NCBI GenBank assembly: GCA_933207985.1
Contig: OW240916.1
Coordinates: 83,838,997 to 83,902,996 of the forward strand
DNA: 64,000 bases
Reading direction: 5' to 3'
Source: Pelobates cultripes
Lineage: Eukaryota; Chordata; Amphibia; Anura; Pelobatidae
Below the pieces are notes generated by a model. That model saw only the letters and a list, made by a program, of their open reading frames with translations, was not told the DNA's origin and made no database searches. How positions within the stretch are numbered: the first letter of the stretch is position 1; each line of letters starts with the position of its first letter. The translations under genes and the position numbers were made by a program. Below, in pieces: positions 21,701-31,030 of this stretch.

Positions 21701-24419
21701 TCTTGTCGCATTTTGGGACTGTCAAGCGGACCACAAGTTGTCAAGGCTGGCGAGGTTGACATGTTGCTGTCTGAGGGACCCGGTCTGCTAGCTCCATGGG
21801 TGGCGAGCTGAAAGACCGTGCTCCGAGACTAGTTATAGAGCAAATGAGCAGTAACTGTTTTATGCCAAGTTGGATTCCTGGCTACTACTGGACTCATTCC
21901 CAGATGGCTCTCAAATTATAAGGCAGGCTCTACGCACAACGGTGGAATACTTTCCGGGAGATCTTTTGTGCCACTGAAGTTCCAAATGTGCTGATGTACA
22001 TGCACAATTCGGAACTTTAGAAATTCAGAATGAGGCCTTTACAGAAAAACATTTTAGTGGAATGGGACAGAGGGACATCTTCTCAAGATCAATTGATGAA
22101 AATCTGGCATTCATCAATAAGAAGTTTCTGTTTGTGTACGACTTCTCAATTCCTGACAGAAGGTCTTTCATTCACAATGAAGAATTACTGTATACCACAG
22201 ATGCTTCAATATATGGTTGGGGAGCTCATCTGGGAAAATATGTGACAAAAGGACAATGGATAACTCAGGATTTCCGGAAGTCAAATTACTGGGAACTCCT
22301 GAGTTTCAAGAAACATCTAAGGGACATCATGTGCAGATAAGATCAGAAACTTCTACCACAGTTCTGTATTTAAACAGACAAGAAGGGACTTGTTCTCACT
22401 CCCTGGCTAAGTAGTGCTCCAGAATGATGCTGTGGTCACATCATCTTCTCTTCCTTTCTGCTGAACATATAAAAGAAGTAACCAATACTTTAGCAGATGC
22501 ACGAAGCAGGGAGATTGTTCTCTCTCCAATCAAACTTTCAAGGAAGTCTTATTGAGATTTGGAAATGCCACCATAGACCTGATGACCTCGGGAACAAACA
22601 GGAAAACCAAAGGTTTGCCTCATTCAACCAGTCAGATAATCCAGACATTTGTGTATGCCCTAGAGATTCCCTGGGATTTTCAGCTGGCCTTCATTTTGCC
22701 CCCAGTTCTTCTTATTCCAAGAGTTTTACAAAAAATCATTTGGGACAAAGCAAAGATCATTGAGATTCTTTCCCTCTGGTACCAGAGAAACTGTTTTTCA
22801 ATGTCGTTGAACCTATCAAAGAAAGACTACTGGCATCTTTCAATGTCTGTTGATATTTTGGAACACAGCCTAGTTCCTCTATAGAATCTCAAGACTTTAA
22901 AGCTTACTGCATTGGTATCTGAATGCCAGATCCTAAGTCCCAAGGGTCTAAGCCCAGAAGTTATTGACATCCTGATTGCCGCCAAAAGGATTCCACCGTT
23001 ATAGTATATTCCAGGATCTGGAAGAAATTTTCTTCCTAGTACCAGGAGATTTCTTCCTTTCCTCCTAAGGTTTCAACAGACAACCTGAACCAAGAAATTA
23101 TTTTCCCAATATCTACAGAATTTCCATTGCTTCGATGTCAGACACGCTCTACAGGGATATTTAGAAAGGGGGGGAAAAACTACCTTTTCGTCCTTCTGAA
23201 AGGTTGTTAGTACTTTATCAGGGTCAATAGAAAGCTTTAATGGCATCAAAAGGTTAATTGGCAAGATGGATAAAATAAGCTAACATTCTTGCATAAAGGT
23301 CTTCCAATGCTTCTCCTCCTCTCTAATCAAAAGCTCATTACCTAAGGGCAATTGCCACATCATGGGCATTCAGGGTTTCAGCTACTCCTCAGATTTGCAA
23401 AGCAGGTACCTCGTCCCCCATTCACACTTTTTCCAAACACTATACATTAGACATACAGATCTCTTCATTGTTCTTGTGCACTGCCTCTAATCTGGAGGAA
23501 AAGATCACATTTTACTTACCATAAGTTTATGTTAGAAGCAGTGCACGTATTTTCCTCCCTGTTTAATAAATATAGTTATTAGAACACATTGGGATTTTAT
23601 ACCAGACGGAGGAGGAGTATTAGGAGGGCTTGACTTTTACATTTCTAGGTAACTACCTGCCTTTTCCTGCCCAGGCAGAGTGGATATCCCTGTTGTGCAC
23701 TGACTCTAATCCTAACAAAAATAAATGTACAGTAAATCAAATTTTATCTTTTGTTTTCTTCTGTTGCTTAGCCACTGGCAGAAATGTACTCCAAATGTCT
23801 GTTGGCTTTGTCTGCAAATAGTCTAATAGTGATACATTGTGTCTTTTTGCTCCAGAAACTAGAATGCACAGACTTTGATGAGAAGAAGGAGATAAACAAG
23901 AGAAAGCAGCTCATTCTTGAGGGAAAGGTAAGAAGTGCTAACACCTCTATTTAATGTAGTGCATACGAATATCTAGCCTCTACTAACAAAGGTGGATGCC
24001 TTGGATCTCCTTTTATTAATCCCAGCCATTCGTAGAGGAATACATGGAAAAAGAGGTAGTGTGATAATAAAGTAAAGAACATAAGGCCTCAGATTTCTTG
24101 ATAATACTACTTTTTAAGGTAGAATACCTGCCTGTATAGGTCTGCTTTTAGATACACACTATTTTAATAATTACAGCTGTTTTTGTAAGGTAACCTATCC
24201 AAGTTATGGTCTTGACATATTTACCTATCTATTTTATTGAAGGATCCTGTTCTGGAAGCAAAACGGAAAGCAGAGCTGGAGAAAATTAAGAAGCAGAAGA
24301 AGAAATTCAAGGAGCACATTCAGGAGTCCATTCAGCAGAAGCACGATGCCCAAATACGCAGGAAATTAAAGAAGAAATTTCTGCGACAGGAAAAAAAGGC
24401 AGCAAAGTCCCAGCAATGA
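1972..24419 (+). CDS. DDX49: DEAD-box ATP-dependent RNA helicase DDX49, complete, 13 coding exons
   Basis: This is the vertebrate counterpart of yeast Dbp8, a nucleolar RNA helicase of small-subunit rRNA maturation. Coding exons: 1972-2086, 6071-6194, 11252-11337, 11503-11624, 14053-14240, 15271-15411, 15768-15843, 16200-16276, 17314-17411, 19922-19996, 21091-21179, 23856-23927, 24243-24419. Every intron is GT-AG, and the phases join into 479 codons plus TGA (human DDX49 is 483). Helicase motifs in order are Q-motif region (exon 1), AKTGSGKT (motif I, exon 2), PTRELA (Ia, across exons 2-3), TPGR (exon 4), VLDEAD (II, exon 5), SAT (III, exon 5), IFTNT (exon 6), ATDVAARG (V, exons 8-9) and [10 protein letters not shown] (VI, exons 9-10). 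The last exon gives a lysine-rich, probably coiled tail typical of nucleolar helicases. The start has a purine at -3 and G at +4. No stop or frameshift was seen. Introns 1, 2, 4, 9 and 11 are swollen by transposons. Confidence 0.97.
2351..2800. mobile_element. T2-like MITE, right end missing (DDX49 intron 1)
   Basis: It starts at TTAAAGGACCACTATAGTG (2351) and shares its interior with the copies at 1044 and 42141, in the opposite relative orientation. Shared parts include a hairpin of AACATAGCAGTTTCTCTGAA with its inverse at 2720-2760. The match breaks at about 2795 in GGACCTGGCACC, so the right terminal repeat is lost at the junction with the next repeat. Confidence 0.7.
2803..3110. repeat. 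GC-rich interspersed repeat starting at TTAACCCC
   Basis: Starts at a TTAA followed by CCCCTTGGCGACCGATGACG. It contains short inverted and direct motifs (GACCGATGACGG / GACCGATGACAG; GATCACTCGATCACGTGG) and fades into simple repeats. The TTAACCC start fits a piggyBac- or Kolobok-type nonautonomous element, but no matching right end was found. Class is uncertain. Confidence 0.45.
3111..3290. repeat. TG/TA microsatellite block
   Basis: Alternating (TG)n and (TA)n runs with ATACGT interruptions. Low complexity, in DDX49 intron 1. The apparent open frames here are simple-repeat artefacts. Confidence 0.9.
3300..3660 (+). mobile_element. 3' tail of a non-LTR retrotransposon, CR1/L2-like
   Basis: The block contains motifs such as GGAATTCTCTGCCGGAAG, GGGTCAAGAAGGAATTTTT and GGCTGAACTTGATGGATG, and ends in two tandem octamers CTATGTAA near 3648-3666. 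Octamer tails are typical of CR1/L2-group LINEs, and this kind of tail is common in frog and fish genomes. No reverse transcriptase remains. The clade is inferred from the tail only. Confidence 0.55.
3661..3915. repeat. AT-rich microsatellite tract
   Basis: Near-pure A/T sequence including a (TA)n run at about 3733-3762. It follows the LINE tail and probably expanded from its AT-rich end. Confidence 0.85.
4062..4294. repeat. Long foldback (about 100-bp arms) in DDX49 intron 1
   Basis: The left arm (about 4066-4168) and right arm (about 4189-4292) are inverted copies. GAACACAAATATTAGTGT appears on the left and ACACTAATATTTGTGTTC on the right, and GGGGTAC on the left pairs with GTACCCC on the right. 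The loop is about 20-25 nt. The arms differ at several sites, so the structure is old. It is probably the core of a larger nonautonomous DNA transposon. Confidence 0.7.
4860..5135. mobile_element. DIRS-type terminal/complementary-region remnant
   Basis: Three related segments lie close together: CTATGGCAGCACTATAGAT (4890-4908), its inverse AACATAGTGCTGCCATG (about 5027-5043), and CCATGGCAGCACTACAGAT (about 5109-5127). Each is next to TTTTCTTGGATATAG-like sequence. This mix of inverted and direct copies, with a GTAAGTATG motif between them, resembles the end region of the DIRS relic at 39975-40170. No coding sequence is present. Assignment is tentative. Confidence 0.4.
5636..5852. mobile_element. 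Short MITE with about 35-bp inverted ends
   Basis: Left end TTAAAGAACACTCAAATCAC continues into CATAACCACTACAACT. The right end, GAGTTGTAGTTGTCATGGTG then CTTGGATTGTTCTTT, is its imperfect inverse. The TTAAAG start suggests the T2-like group. It lies in DDX49 intron 1, just before exon 2. Non-coding. Confidence 0.5.
6195..7974. other. DDX49 intron 2, left part, no gene seen
   Basis: AT-rich intronic sequence. A MITE-like half end (AAGGGACACCTGGTTACC) is at about 6267. The reading frames here look like chance or simple-repeat products, with no recognised domain. Confidence 0.5.
7975..9445 (-). pseudogene. L1-type LINE relic, 3' part of ORF2 with tail
   Basis: Read on the minus strand, the block contains fragments typical of the end of L1 ORF2: [19 protein letters not shown] near 9350-9290, WEKDLN near 8895, and [20 protein letters not shown] near 8735-8670, which is the CCHC-like segment near the C-terminus of L1-clade ORF2. 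Then come [21 protein letters not shown] residues near 8450-8390. The frame shifts several times, so the protein is dead. The 5' end stops near 9445. The low-coordinate end is T-rich on the plus strand (7975-7990), consistent with a degraded poly(A) tail. Confidence 0.7.
9446..11251. other. DDX49 intron 2, right part
   Basis: A pyrimidine-rich stretch (9450-9540) is followed by unique-looking sequence without a recognisable gene. A MITE-like end (AAAGGACAATCTAAGCACC) is at about 10588 and a short (TG)n run at 10900-10918. Exon 3 follows a poor polypyrimidine tract ending CTGCAG at 11251. Confidence 0.45.
11935..12443. mobile_element. MITE with about 40-bp terminal inverted repeats (intron 4)
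   Basis: The left end AAGGGACACTCTAGTTACC then AAAACAACTTTAGCTTAATG pairs with the right end CATTAAGCTAAAGTTGTTTT then GGTGACTATAGTGTCCCTT. The interior has a second inverted pair built around GCCATTTAGAAGTTAA and TTAACTCCTAAATGGC. The ends resemble the T2-like group (ACTATAGTGTCCCTT). Non-coding. Confidence 0.75.
12463..12722. mobile_element. T2-like MITE, degraded (intron 4)
   Basis: The interior shares CAGACAGCCACTAGAAGCAC and TGCATGAGGACATCCAGCGT with the element at 41250. The right end reads CACTATAGTGTTCCTTCAA. The left end is blurred near 12470. A T-rich run at 12668-12692 interrupts it. Confidence 0.55.
13003..13305. mobile_element. Penelope-like inverted pair with hammerhead-like hairpins (intron 4)
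   Basis: Two inverted copies of about 70 bp flank a 160-bp spacer: 13003-13072 (minus) and 13233-13305 (plus). Each carries a GGGAG-GTT-CTCCC type hairpin (GGAAG in the plus copy) preceded by CTTGAGAAA and followed by GAAAGCTTGTC or AAAAGCTTGTC, then TTAGTCCAGT. Penelope-like elements of vertebrates carry minimal hammerhead ribozymes with CTGANGA, a short stem II and GAAA. The right-hand parts fit; the CTGANGA core is altered, so self-cleavage is unlikely today. No reverse transcriptase is left. Confidence 0.5.
14241..15270. other. DDX49 intron 5
   Basis: No coding signal. A weak MITE-like inverted pair spans about 14303-14782 (GTTGGTTATGGTAATAGC on the left, GAGTGTCCCTTCAA on the right). 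A half-copy of the hAT MITE found intact at 38051 lies near 15025-15065 (AACTCTGGCCTCCTAGATGT). Confidence 0.4.
16962..17152. repeat. Foldback element in DDX49 intron 8
   Basis: ACACAGATGTCCAGTAC at 16962 is an imperfect inverse of TTGGACATTTGTGT at the right end, and AAGATCCCTTTAT (about 16994) pairs with ATAAAGGGATCTT (about 17108). GCAGCAACATTT pairs with AAATGTTGCTGC in the interior. Small nonautonomous DNA transposon, class not determined. Confidence 0.55.
18039..19836 (+). mobile_element. Short L1-like non-LTR retrotransposon with perfect 14-bp TSD (intron 9)
   Basis: The insert is flanked by identical copies of AAAAAAAATAAATC at 18039-18052 and 19823-19836. It starts GAGGGGCGTGGCCTGA, is GC-rich for about 1.2 kb, turns AT-rich, and ends in an A-rich tail after AATAAAG. 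This is the signature of target-primed reverse transcription. The GC-rich 5' half holds an open frame of about 195 codons (18675-19262), rich in Pro, Arg and Lys, without a recognised domain. There is no reverse transcriptase or endonuclease, so it looks like an L1-clade 5' region joined directly to a 3' UTR, hence internally deleted or nonautonomous. L1 assignment rests on ends and tail. Confidence 0.65.
21212..23720 (+). mobile_element. DIRS-like tyrosine-recombinase retroelement, internally deleted (intron 11)
   Basis: Inverted terminal repeats of about 130 bp: the left (21212-21345) starts GATTAGAGGCAGTGCACAAC, the right (about 23585-23720) ends GTTGTGCACTGACTCTAATC. A further copy of the end sequence (TGCACTGCCTCTAATCTGG, about 23481) sits just inside the right repeat, like the internal complementary region of DIRS elements. 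Coding relics in order are a DIRS-type RNase H piece ([15 protein letters not shown], about 22197-22242), downstream [13 protein letters not shown] sequence, and the end of a tyrosine recombinase ([11 protein letters not shown] then [11 protein letters not shown], about 23390-23455). Frames are broken and the reverse transcriptase core is missing. The left end is only 32 bp from the exon 11 donor site. Confidence 0.75.
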
Positions 24420-25522
24420 CAGTACTCCCTCTTAAGGGGAAATAAGTCCACCAAAAATACATGGATAGACCTGAAGGTCTAGATCTTCCATGCGGGGTCT
24501 AGACTGTTTATCATCATCCTGATGGCTATGGCTTTTCTGGCCTCTGTTGTACAATTCAACGTGTAGCCTTGGATAATCCTCCCCACTGCAACTTTGGAAC
24601 CAAGTGCCTTTGATTATTACACTTGACATGCTTAATTCCTGCTGTCAAATCTTTTGTAGTAAATGCTGATTGTTATTATCCTGAATACTAGCGATCTACA
24701 CATGTGGCTGTGTATTGTCATGGTTAACATTCTCCAAAATATGAGAGTGGCTTACCTGGGATTTAAGAGGTTTTAGTTGCCATTCTTCATAACGTTTGCT
24801 AGTATTTTGAATGTCTCGTGATAAACATGGCCGGGATCTTGAAGGCCATGTCTCGGATTTTCACAGTTTAAAAGTCATGGATATTTTGTCATCTGTTGTT
24901 CCAACACAGTCTGCAAGAATGATCTTTATTATTATTTTGTTAATGGGAAGTTTCAGTTCTGTGCTGATTTTATTCAAGGACAATGCAATGCCTAACAGCC
25001 ATGGCTGTCTCTTAAAACAGTATTGCTCTTTGGTCATCTGTAGAAATTAATTTAATTTGCATGTATAATTATATACTATTTTTGGGAACCTTGCACTCGA
25101 CTGCTTTGTATAAATCACTTGCCCAAGTGTTTCACTAGGTCCCGTGTCTTGGTAAAAAAGTCTTCTTTTTGTTTATTGCGTAAAATGTATAAACTGACAG
25201 ATGAACATTTAAGTCCATGAAAGGAACTTTTTCAAGATACTGAATGCAAATCAAACCCCCTCCTAATTCACCAAAACAAGATTGCTAGTCCAAAAGACAT
25301 TAACTGTATTCATATCCTCTTTACTAAAAGAGGTTACATGGTAACGGAATGGATAATGTATTTAAGAGATTCTGTATTCTCTTTGGATTTGCAATATTAA
25401 AAGATGATGTTCCTAATTCCTTTTGCTATTTTGTAACTAGTAACTAACAGAAATGCATTATACTCTGATTACCTCCCAGTTAGGAGGGTTCTGTTTATAA
25501 GATTATGTATTGAATATGTTTT
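24420..25522 (+). other. DDX49 3' UTR and downstream sequence
   Basis: No protein-coding signal follows the DDX49 stop. The sequence is plain AT-rich DNA. An ATTAAA at 25396-25401 is a candidate polyadenylation signal, but the transcript end cannot be fixed from sequence alone. The Tc1-like element starts at about 25523. Confidence 0.4.
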
Positions 25523-25573
25523 AGATAGAAAAGTACACCCTTCACATTTTTGTAAATATTATATTTTATCTTG

Positions 25574-26721
25574 TCATGTGACAACACTGAAGAAATGCCA
25601 CTCTGCTACAATGTAGAGAAGTGTACCACCTGTATAACAGTGTAAATTTGCTGTCCCCTCAAAATAACTCAACACACAGCCATTAATGTCTACAAAAGTG
25701 AGTACACCCCTGAGTAGAAATATCCAAATTGGGCCCAAAGTGTACAAATATTTTGTGTGGCCACCATTATTTTCCAGCACTGTCTTAACACTCATGGGCA
25801 TGGAGTTCACTAGATCTTCACAGGTTGCCACTGGAGTCCTCTTCCACTCATCCATGACAACATCACGGAGCTGGTGGATGTTAGAGACCTTGCGCTCCCC
25901 CGCCTTCCATTTGAGGATGCCTCACAGATGCTCAGTAGGGTTTAGGTCTGGAAATATGCTTGGCCAGTCCATCATCTTTACCTTCAGCTTCTTTAGCAAG
26001 GCAGTGGTTGTCTTGGAGGTGTGTTTGGGGTCATTATCATTTTGGAATACTGCCCTTCGGCTCAGTCTCCGAAGGGAGAGGGATCATGCTCTGCTTCAGT
26101 ATGTCACAGTACATGTTGGTATTCATGGTTCCCCCACTGCCGGCAGTACTCATGCAGGCCCAGATCATGACACTTCCACAACCATGCTTGGCTGTAGGTA
26201 AGACACACTTGTCTTCGTACTCCTTACCTGGTTGCCGCCACACACACTTGACACCATCTGAACCAAATAAGATTATCTTGGTTCCAGTAATCCATGTCCT
26301 TAGTCTGCTTGTCTTCAGCAAACTGTTTGCGGGCTTTCTTGTGCATCATCTTTAGAAGAGGCTTCCTTCTGGGACGACAGCCATGCAGACCAATTTGGTG
26401 CAGTGTATGGTCTGAGCACTGACAGGCTGACACCCCACTCCTTCAACCTCTTCAGCAATGCTGGCAGCACTCATATGTCTATTTTCCAAAGACAACACTC
26501 GACTATGGTGAGGCCTGTTCTGAGTGGAACTTGTTCTGTGAATCGGTTGTATGGTCTTGCTCACCATCCTGCTCGAGTGCAAGGTTCCCAAAAATAGTAT
26601 ATAATTATACATGCAGTATCAAGGTCTTGGCAATCTTCTTATATCCTAGGCTATCTTTATGTAGAGCAACAATTTATTTATTTTCAGATCCTCTGAGAGT
26701 TTTTTGCCATGAGGTGCCATG
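25574..26721 (-). pseudogene. Tc1-like transposase, broken
   Basis: Minus-strand reading starts at an ATG at 26721 (MAPHGKKLSEDL). It shows FGSDGVKCVWRQPGKEY (about 26255-26205), KHGCGSVMIWACMSTAGSG, then a DNDPKHTSKTTTALLKKLK-like block (about 26030-25985) and DLNPTEHL (about 25945-25920), which are the classic Tc1 DDE core landmarks. The frame changes at least twice, a TGA follows the EHL motif, and the usual proline-isoleucine before the last acidic residue reads proline-threonine. It cannot make an active enzyme. Confidence 0.8.
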
Positions 26722-26983
26722 TTAAATTTCCAGTGCCCAGTATGAGCGTGAGAGAGCGATAACACCACATTTAGCACAACTGCTCCCTATTAACACCTGA
26801 GACCTTGTAACAGTAACCAGTCACATGACACCGATGAGGGAAAATTGCTAATTGGGCCCAATTTGGACTTTTTCACTTAGGGGTGTACTCACTTTTGTTG
26901 CCAACGGTTTAGACATTAATGGCTGTGTGTTGTTATTTTGAGGGGACAGAAAATGTGCACTGTTATACAGGCTGTACACTTAC

Positions 26984-28009
26984 TGTAATGGCACCCCTGG
27001 TAAGAGAAAGGGTTAACGCCGCCAAAGTTGTTCTTTTCCCCTGATTACAAAGTCAGCTACCGAACACTCCTAAGCACCGAACAGGAATCATATGAAATAT
27101 CCCCCAAGCACAAGACAAGGCTCTGTGTTGAGTCAAGCAGGATCTGTTTAATGGTGGCCACATATCGGCCTTTTATGCAGGTCTTCCAGCAAGGTATATT
27201 ACCATAGGGACTTTGAGGAAGACTGAGACATTTTTACAGTATCCAATTAAATGCAGTTACAGTATGAAAACTCTCCCACACAAACTGTGCAGCAACTCCT
27301 CTCTCTCCTGGAGATATTTGGGTTAAGTGCCTGAAGTAACTCAATTACCTGCAGGGATAGAAAATATTCCCATTTTACAATAATAGTAAAAAATGCATAA
27401 TTCCTATTTCACCGAACGGAACCTCTATGTTCGACATATCCTCAGATAGCTTGGATCTGAGCCCTCAATATAAGCGAACAGCGCTCAGATCGCATACATA
27501 CAGTCAAATCGCCATGGAGCTAAAGTGTGTTCACTGTGCGTTCGGCAGAAAGAATGAGCTCCATGGGTCTAGCTATCTGGGACAGTTCCATTTGTGGATT
27601 GTCAATATACCTAACGGCACGGCCTTCGTATGAACTGGAACGAATAGATTGATGGTTGGTGATCTCAGCAGTGTGCGTGGGAAACTGTACGAAATTAGTT
27701 CGATGTGGTTGACAACGAACACTGCTGGGCGTTCAACTGTTTAAAATGGCTGCCGCCATGTGTTCGTTCATCGAACGACGACCACCCAGCCGACCGTTCG
27801 GGAGTTGGAAGTGGTTGCGGTTAACCACAATGTTAATAAGGTCAGAAAGGTTAACGAGCAGCACACTTCCCTGCTGGGTGGCCCACCATTCAGTAGTTAG
27901 TTCGTCTATTAGGGAATGCAACCAGGAAACACACGAACAACTGGGGATTGGCGAACAAACAGACGAAATAGTCTCAAATATTAATCCAGAGGCAGTAAGG
28001 TCTACCAAA
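26984..28009 (-). mobile_element. Solo LTR, family LTR-X copy A, inside the Tc1 element
   Basis: It is flanked by a 5-bp duplication CTTAC (26979-26983 and 28010-28014) and starts TGTAATGGCACC. It shares a block with copies at 28379 and 31987: an AGGCT(C)TGTGTTGAG-like motif followed by TTTAAT and CCTTTTATGCAGG (about 27120-27182). On the minus strand that block reads CATAAAAG, then ATTAAA about 25-30 nt later, a plausible TATA box and poly(A) signal pair, so I infer minus orientation. No internal retroviral genes are attached. Its right tip reads CCAAA instead of the usual CA. Confidence 0.65.
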
Positions 28010-29172
28010 CTTACTACTTTACATTGTAGCAGAGTGTCATTTCTTCAGTGTTGTCACATGAAAACATAAATTATTTACAAAAATGTGAGGGGTGTACTTA
28101 CTTTTGTGAGGTACTGTAGATATAGATATATATATATATATATCATGTAATGTAAAATATAGATATATATAGTTCATGTTTCTTTTGCAAGGCATTTTTC
28201 TTTTGGTAATGATGTTTTGTTTTTGTTTTACATTGATATGTTTGGTTGTTTTTGTTTTTTTGTGGGGAGATCCAATCTGGGTGTTCCAACTGTAGGTGAA
28301 CAATTTTTATTGGGTGAAATGTAGTTCGTCTTTTGGGCTAGTAACCTATTTTGGTGAACTAAGGTTGATTAAGAAAGGTGTGACGGACCACCTGGCACCC
28401 CGACTGAGTACCTCCGCCAATCACTGCTTCCTAGTAGCCTGGAGTACTATAAGCTTGACTGGGGTCTCGCTGTCCTCCATCCACCCTGAGCCCAAGCCCA
28501 GGATTCAGCTTCCAGCAAGTCTAGCAGGTATAGCTCCTATAAGTTACAGTATGAACTATAGCCAGTATAGCAAGCCGAGGCAGGTATAGCTGTTCCCTAC
28601 AATCACGAGACGAGGCTGTGTGTTGAGGGTGAAGTGAAACTATTTTAATGGGACCACACTTGGCCTTTTATGACAATCCCCATGCAAGGCGAACTCCCCC
28701 CTGGACCACAGTAGAAACAAATACGCAATCACATTGGCTCTCAGATCCAGGACACTCCCAAACAAACTAGGTCAATCCCTCCTCTGTACCTGGGAGATAA
28801 TTTAGTCAAGAACTGTACTAACTCAATTATCTCCAGAGACAAAAAACACAAATTTTTATAAAACCCCCAAAATACTTTTAAAACATACAAACTCCCCACA
28901 AAAGTTACATCCCCTGATAGCCCTGGTCTTGGTGAACAACATATCCAAAAGTCACCCAGATCGGTTCAGGAATTTCCTGGTAGTCATAATTTTGGTCGAC
29001 CGCACGCATGGTCCCATGCCACAAACAGTTCCATAGAATCGCGGCTAAGTGCCGCTGGGGGACCGACCGGCAACCGCCACACCGAAATTAGTTCCATTCG
29101 CGGCTTCAGTCCATGCGAACGGTTGCTAGTGAGCTAGCGTTCGGTTCTATGGAAAGTGCTGAACTATGGGGA

Positions 29173-29718
29173 TGTCAGGTACTAGTTGAACCCGCAAGCA
29201 GAACTGTATCACACCTTGGATTAAAGTGAACGTCTTACCGGGCCTTAGAATGGCCGGACTTAACGTACCAAAGAATAGTCAGAATACTTGCCGAGGTTGG
29301 GGACACAGAATGAGACACAATGATGAGGTAAAGCCAAAAGTCAATGATACCAGAATACAGGAAAGTCAAAACGAAGCCAAAGTCAAAACCAGAAAATAAA
29401 CGCTCAGGAACACACTCTCGGACAACCACTAAGGAAACCACGACAGGGCAATGAGCTAAAGGAATAGGTATGTTAGATAACCCTCCTGTGGATCCGCTTC
29501 GCCATAACCGACCTTTGACCCCAGAACATGCGTGCGCATCCTTTCACGTCATTAACGTGGGCGGACGTGGGATTGCAAATGAGAATGGATCCGCAGCAGC
29601 CGGCGTCTTTTAACAGGATTCAGATACATCGGCACAGGGCTGCTGAGTAGCACCTCTGTTAATGCCAGAAAAGCATTTGCCATTACAGGCACCACCAGGT
29701 AAGGAGGAACATGTGACA
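29173..29718 (-). repeat. 3' LTR of Ty3 copy 2
   Basis: 546 bp, clearly the partner of 34966-35544. It is preceded (minus strand) by a purine-rich AGGTGGGGGGTAA, the expected polypurine tract. The two LTRs differ at many sites and by indels, so this insertion is older than the copy at 53463. Confidence 0.85.
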
Positions 29719-30329
29719 TTACCCCCCACCTGAAGACCGCCCACCAGACTTGAGGGAGAACTTGGCAGGACCAGACTTGAGGGAGAACAAATCTTGCGAC
29801 CAGCATGAATATCAGAAGCCGGAAACCCAAGAACATTCGGCCGGCCCATACCCCTTCCAATCAACCAAATACTGTAATGAACCACGAGAAAATCTGGAAT
29901 CGACTATAGAAGAGACTTCATACTCCTGTCCAGAAACAACCAACGGGGGAGGTGGAACACTTGGAACAGTATACCTATTGCAAATAAGTGGTTTGAGCAA
30001 AGAAACATGAAAGGAATTGGTAATACGTAAGGAGGCAGAGAGGGCCAGAGAATAAGAAACAGGATTAATCCTCCGAAGGATACGAAATGGACCAAGGAAC
30101 TGGGGGCAAACTTCATACTAGGAACTTTCAGTTTCACTGTGCACGATGATAACCACACCCTCTCGCCCACTTGGTAAACAGGGTTGGCACCTTGCCGTTT
30201 TATCAGCATAAAACTTGAAACGATCAGCTGCAGTCCTGAGAGCGGCGTAAACTTTGGTCCAAGTATCACAAATAGAAGCAAGGTGATCATCCAAAGCAGG
30301 GATAGATGTGTCAGGAAAATCTCTAACTA

Positions 30330-31030
30330 CAGATACCTACTGTGCTGGTAATATTCTTGTACACCGTTCCTGGCTTGCATTTTTTACATATTCCTGGTAT
30401 ATTTTAATATATTTTGTCAATAAACTGGTTTTTACTTTTACCCAGTTTCAAGTACCTAATTCTTTTAAGTGACTTTCAGCAATACCTTATAGGCATTGCA
30501 CCGCAGAAAACAGTCCCATATACTGTTCTTTCTGCCTTCTATGGTTTATATCTTTTTTTTAAAAGTATATTATTTGGTGTATATTTCATCTATTCTGCCC
30601 ATAGCAGATTTAAAGACATACACACCACATATATTTGCTGCACTTTTACTCTCCAGACACAGCTGCAATTGTCAAGTTTCTTTTTACTATTCTATATTAA
30701 TTTCTCTCAAGTGGTTTTTAGCGATACTCAGCACATATTTCATTGCAGAATACAGTCCCATATACTGCTTTTTCTGCCTTCTATGGTTTAAATCTTTTTT
30801 ACAAAAGTATATCATTTGGTGCATATTTCATTTGGTCTGCATATAGCAGATTTAAAAAGACATACACACCATATACATTTGCTGCACTTTCTAGATTCAT
30901 TCCCATTTATTTCAACCGCTACTCTTTTTATACAGTATTACATGGTTACTCTTTTTAATTTATTTATTTTTTAGTCTATCTTTCAAGTACCTCTGTTATT
31001 GCACTCAAGCCATTATGGTTAGCTAGCTCC
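30330..31030. repeat. Satellite-like insert of about 240-bp tandem units within Ty3 copy 2
   Basis: Two tandem units about 238 bp apart share ACAGTCCCATATACTG, TTTCTGCCTTCTATGGTTTA and GACATACACACCA(C/T)AT (first about 30510-30630, second about 30750-30870). The block replaces the integrase core: the flanking pol text jumps from the zinc-binding region to the C-terminal region. Long frames on the plus strand here come from the AT-rich repeat and encode nothing recognised. Confidence 0.65.

Larger units (their letters stand above)
25523..28116 (-). mobile_element. Tc1-like DNA transposon with IR/DR ends, split by a solo LTR
   Basis: Long inverted ends are visible: left about 25523-25705, right about 26875-26983 continued at 28010-28116. 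Shared blocks include ACACTGAAGAAATG with its inverse, and GACATTAATGGCTGTGTG with its inverse. GTACACCC-type direct repeats occur at the outer and inner edge of each end, giving an IR/DR layout. The right end TACTTTTGTGAGGTACTG is followed by TA (28117-28118). The left tip is eroded. A 1.0-kb LTR (26984-28009) with TSD CTTAC interrupts the right inverted repeat. The transposase on the minus strand is decayed. Confidence 0.85.

Noticed and set aside
30414..30958. 125- and 116-codon frames rich in Phe, Tyr and Leu
   Set aside because: Two tandem satellite-like units give similar frames; membrane-like appearance comes from AT-rich codons.
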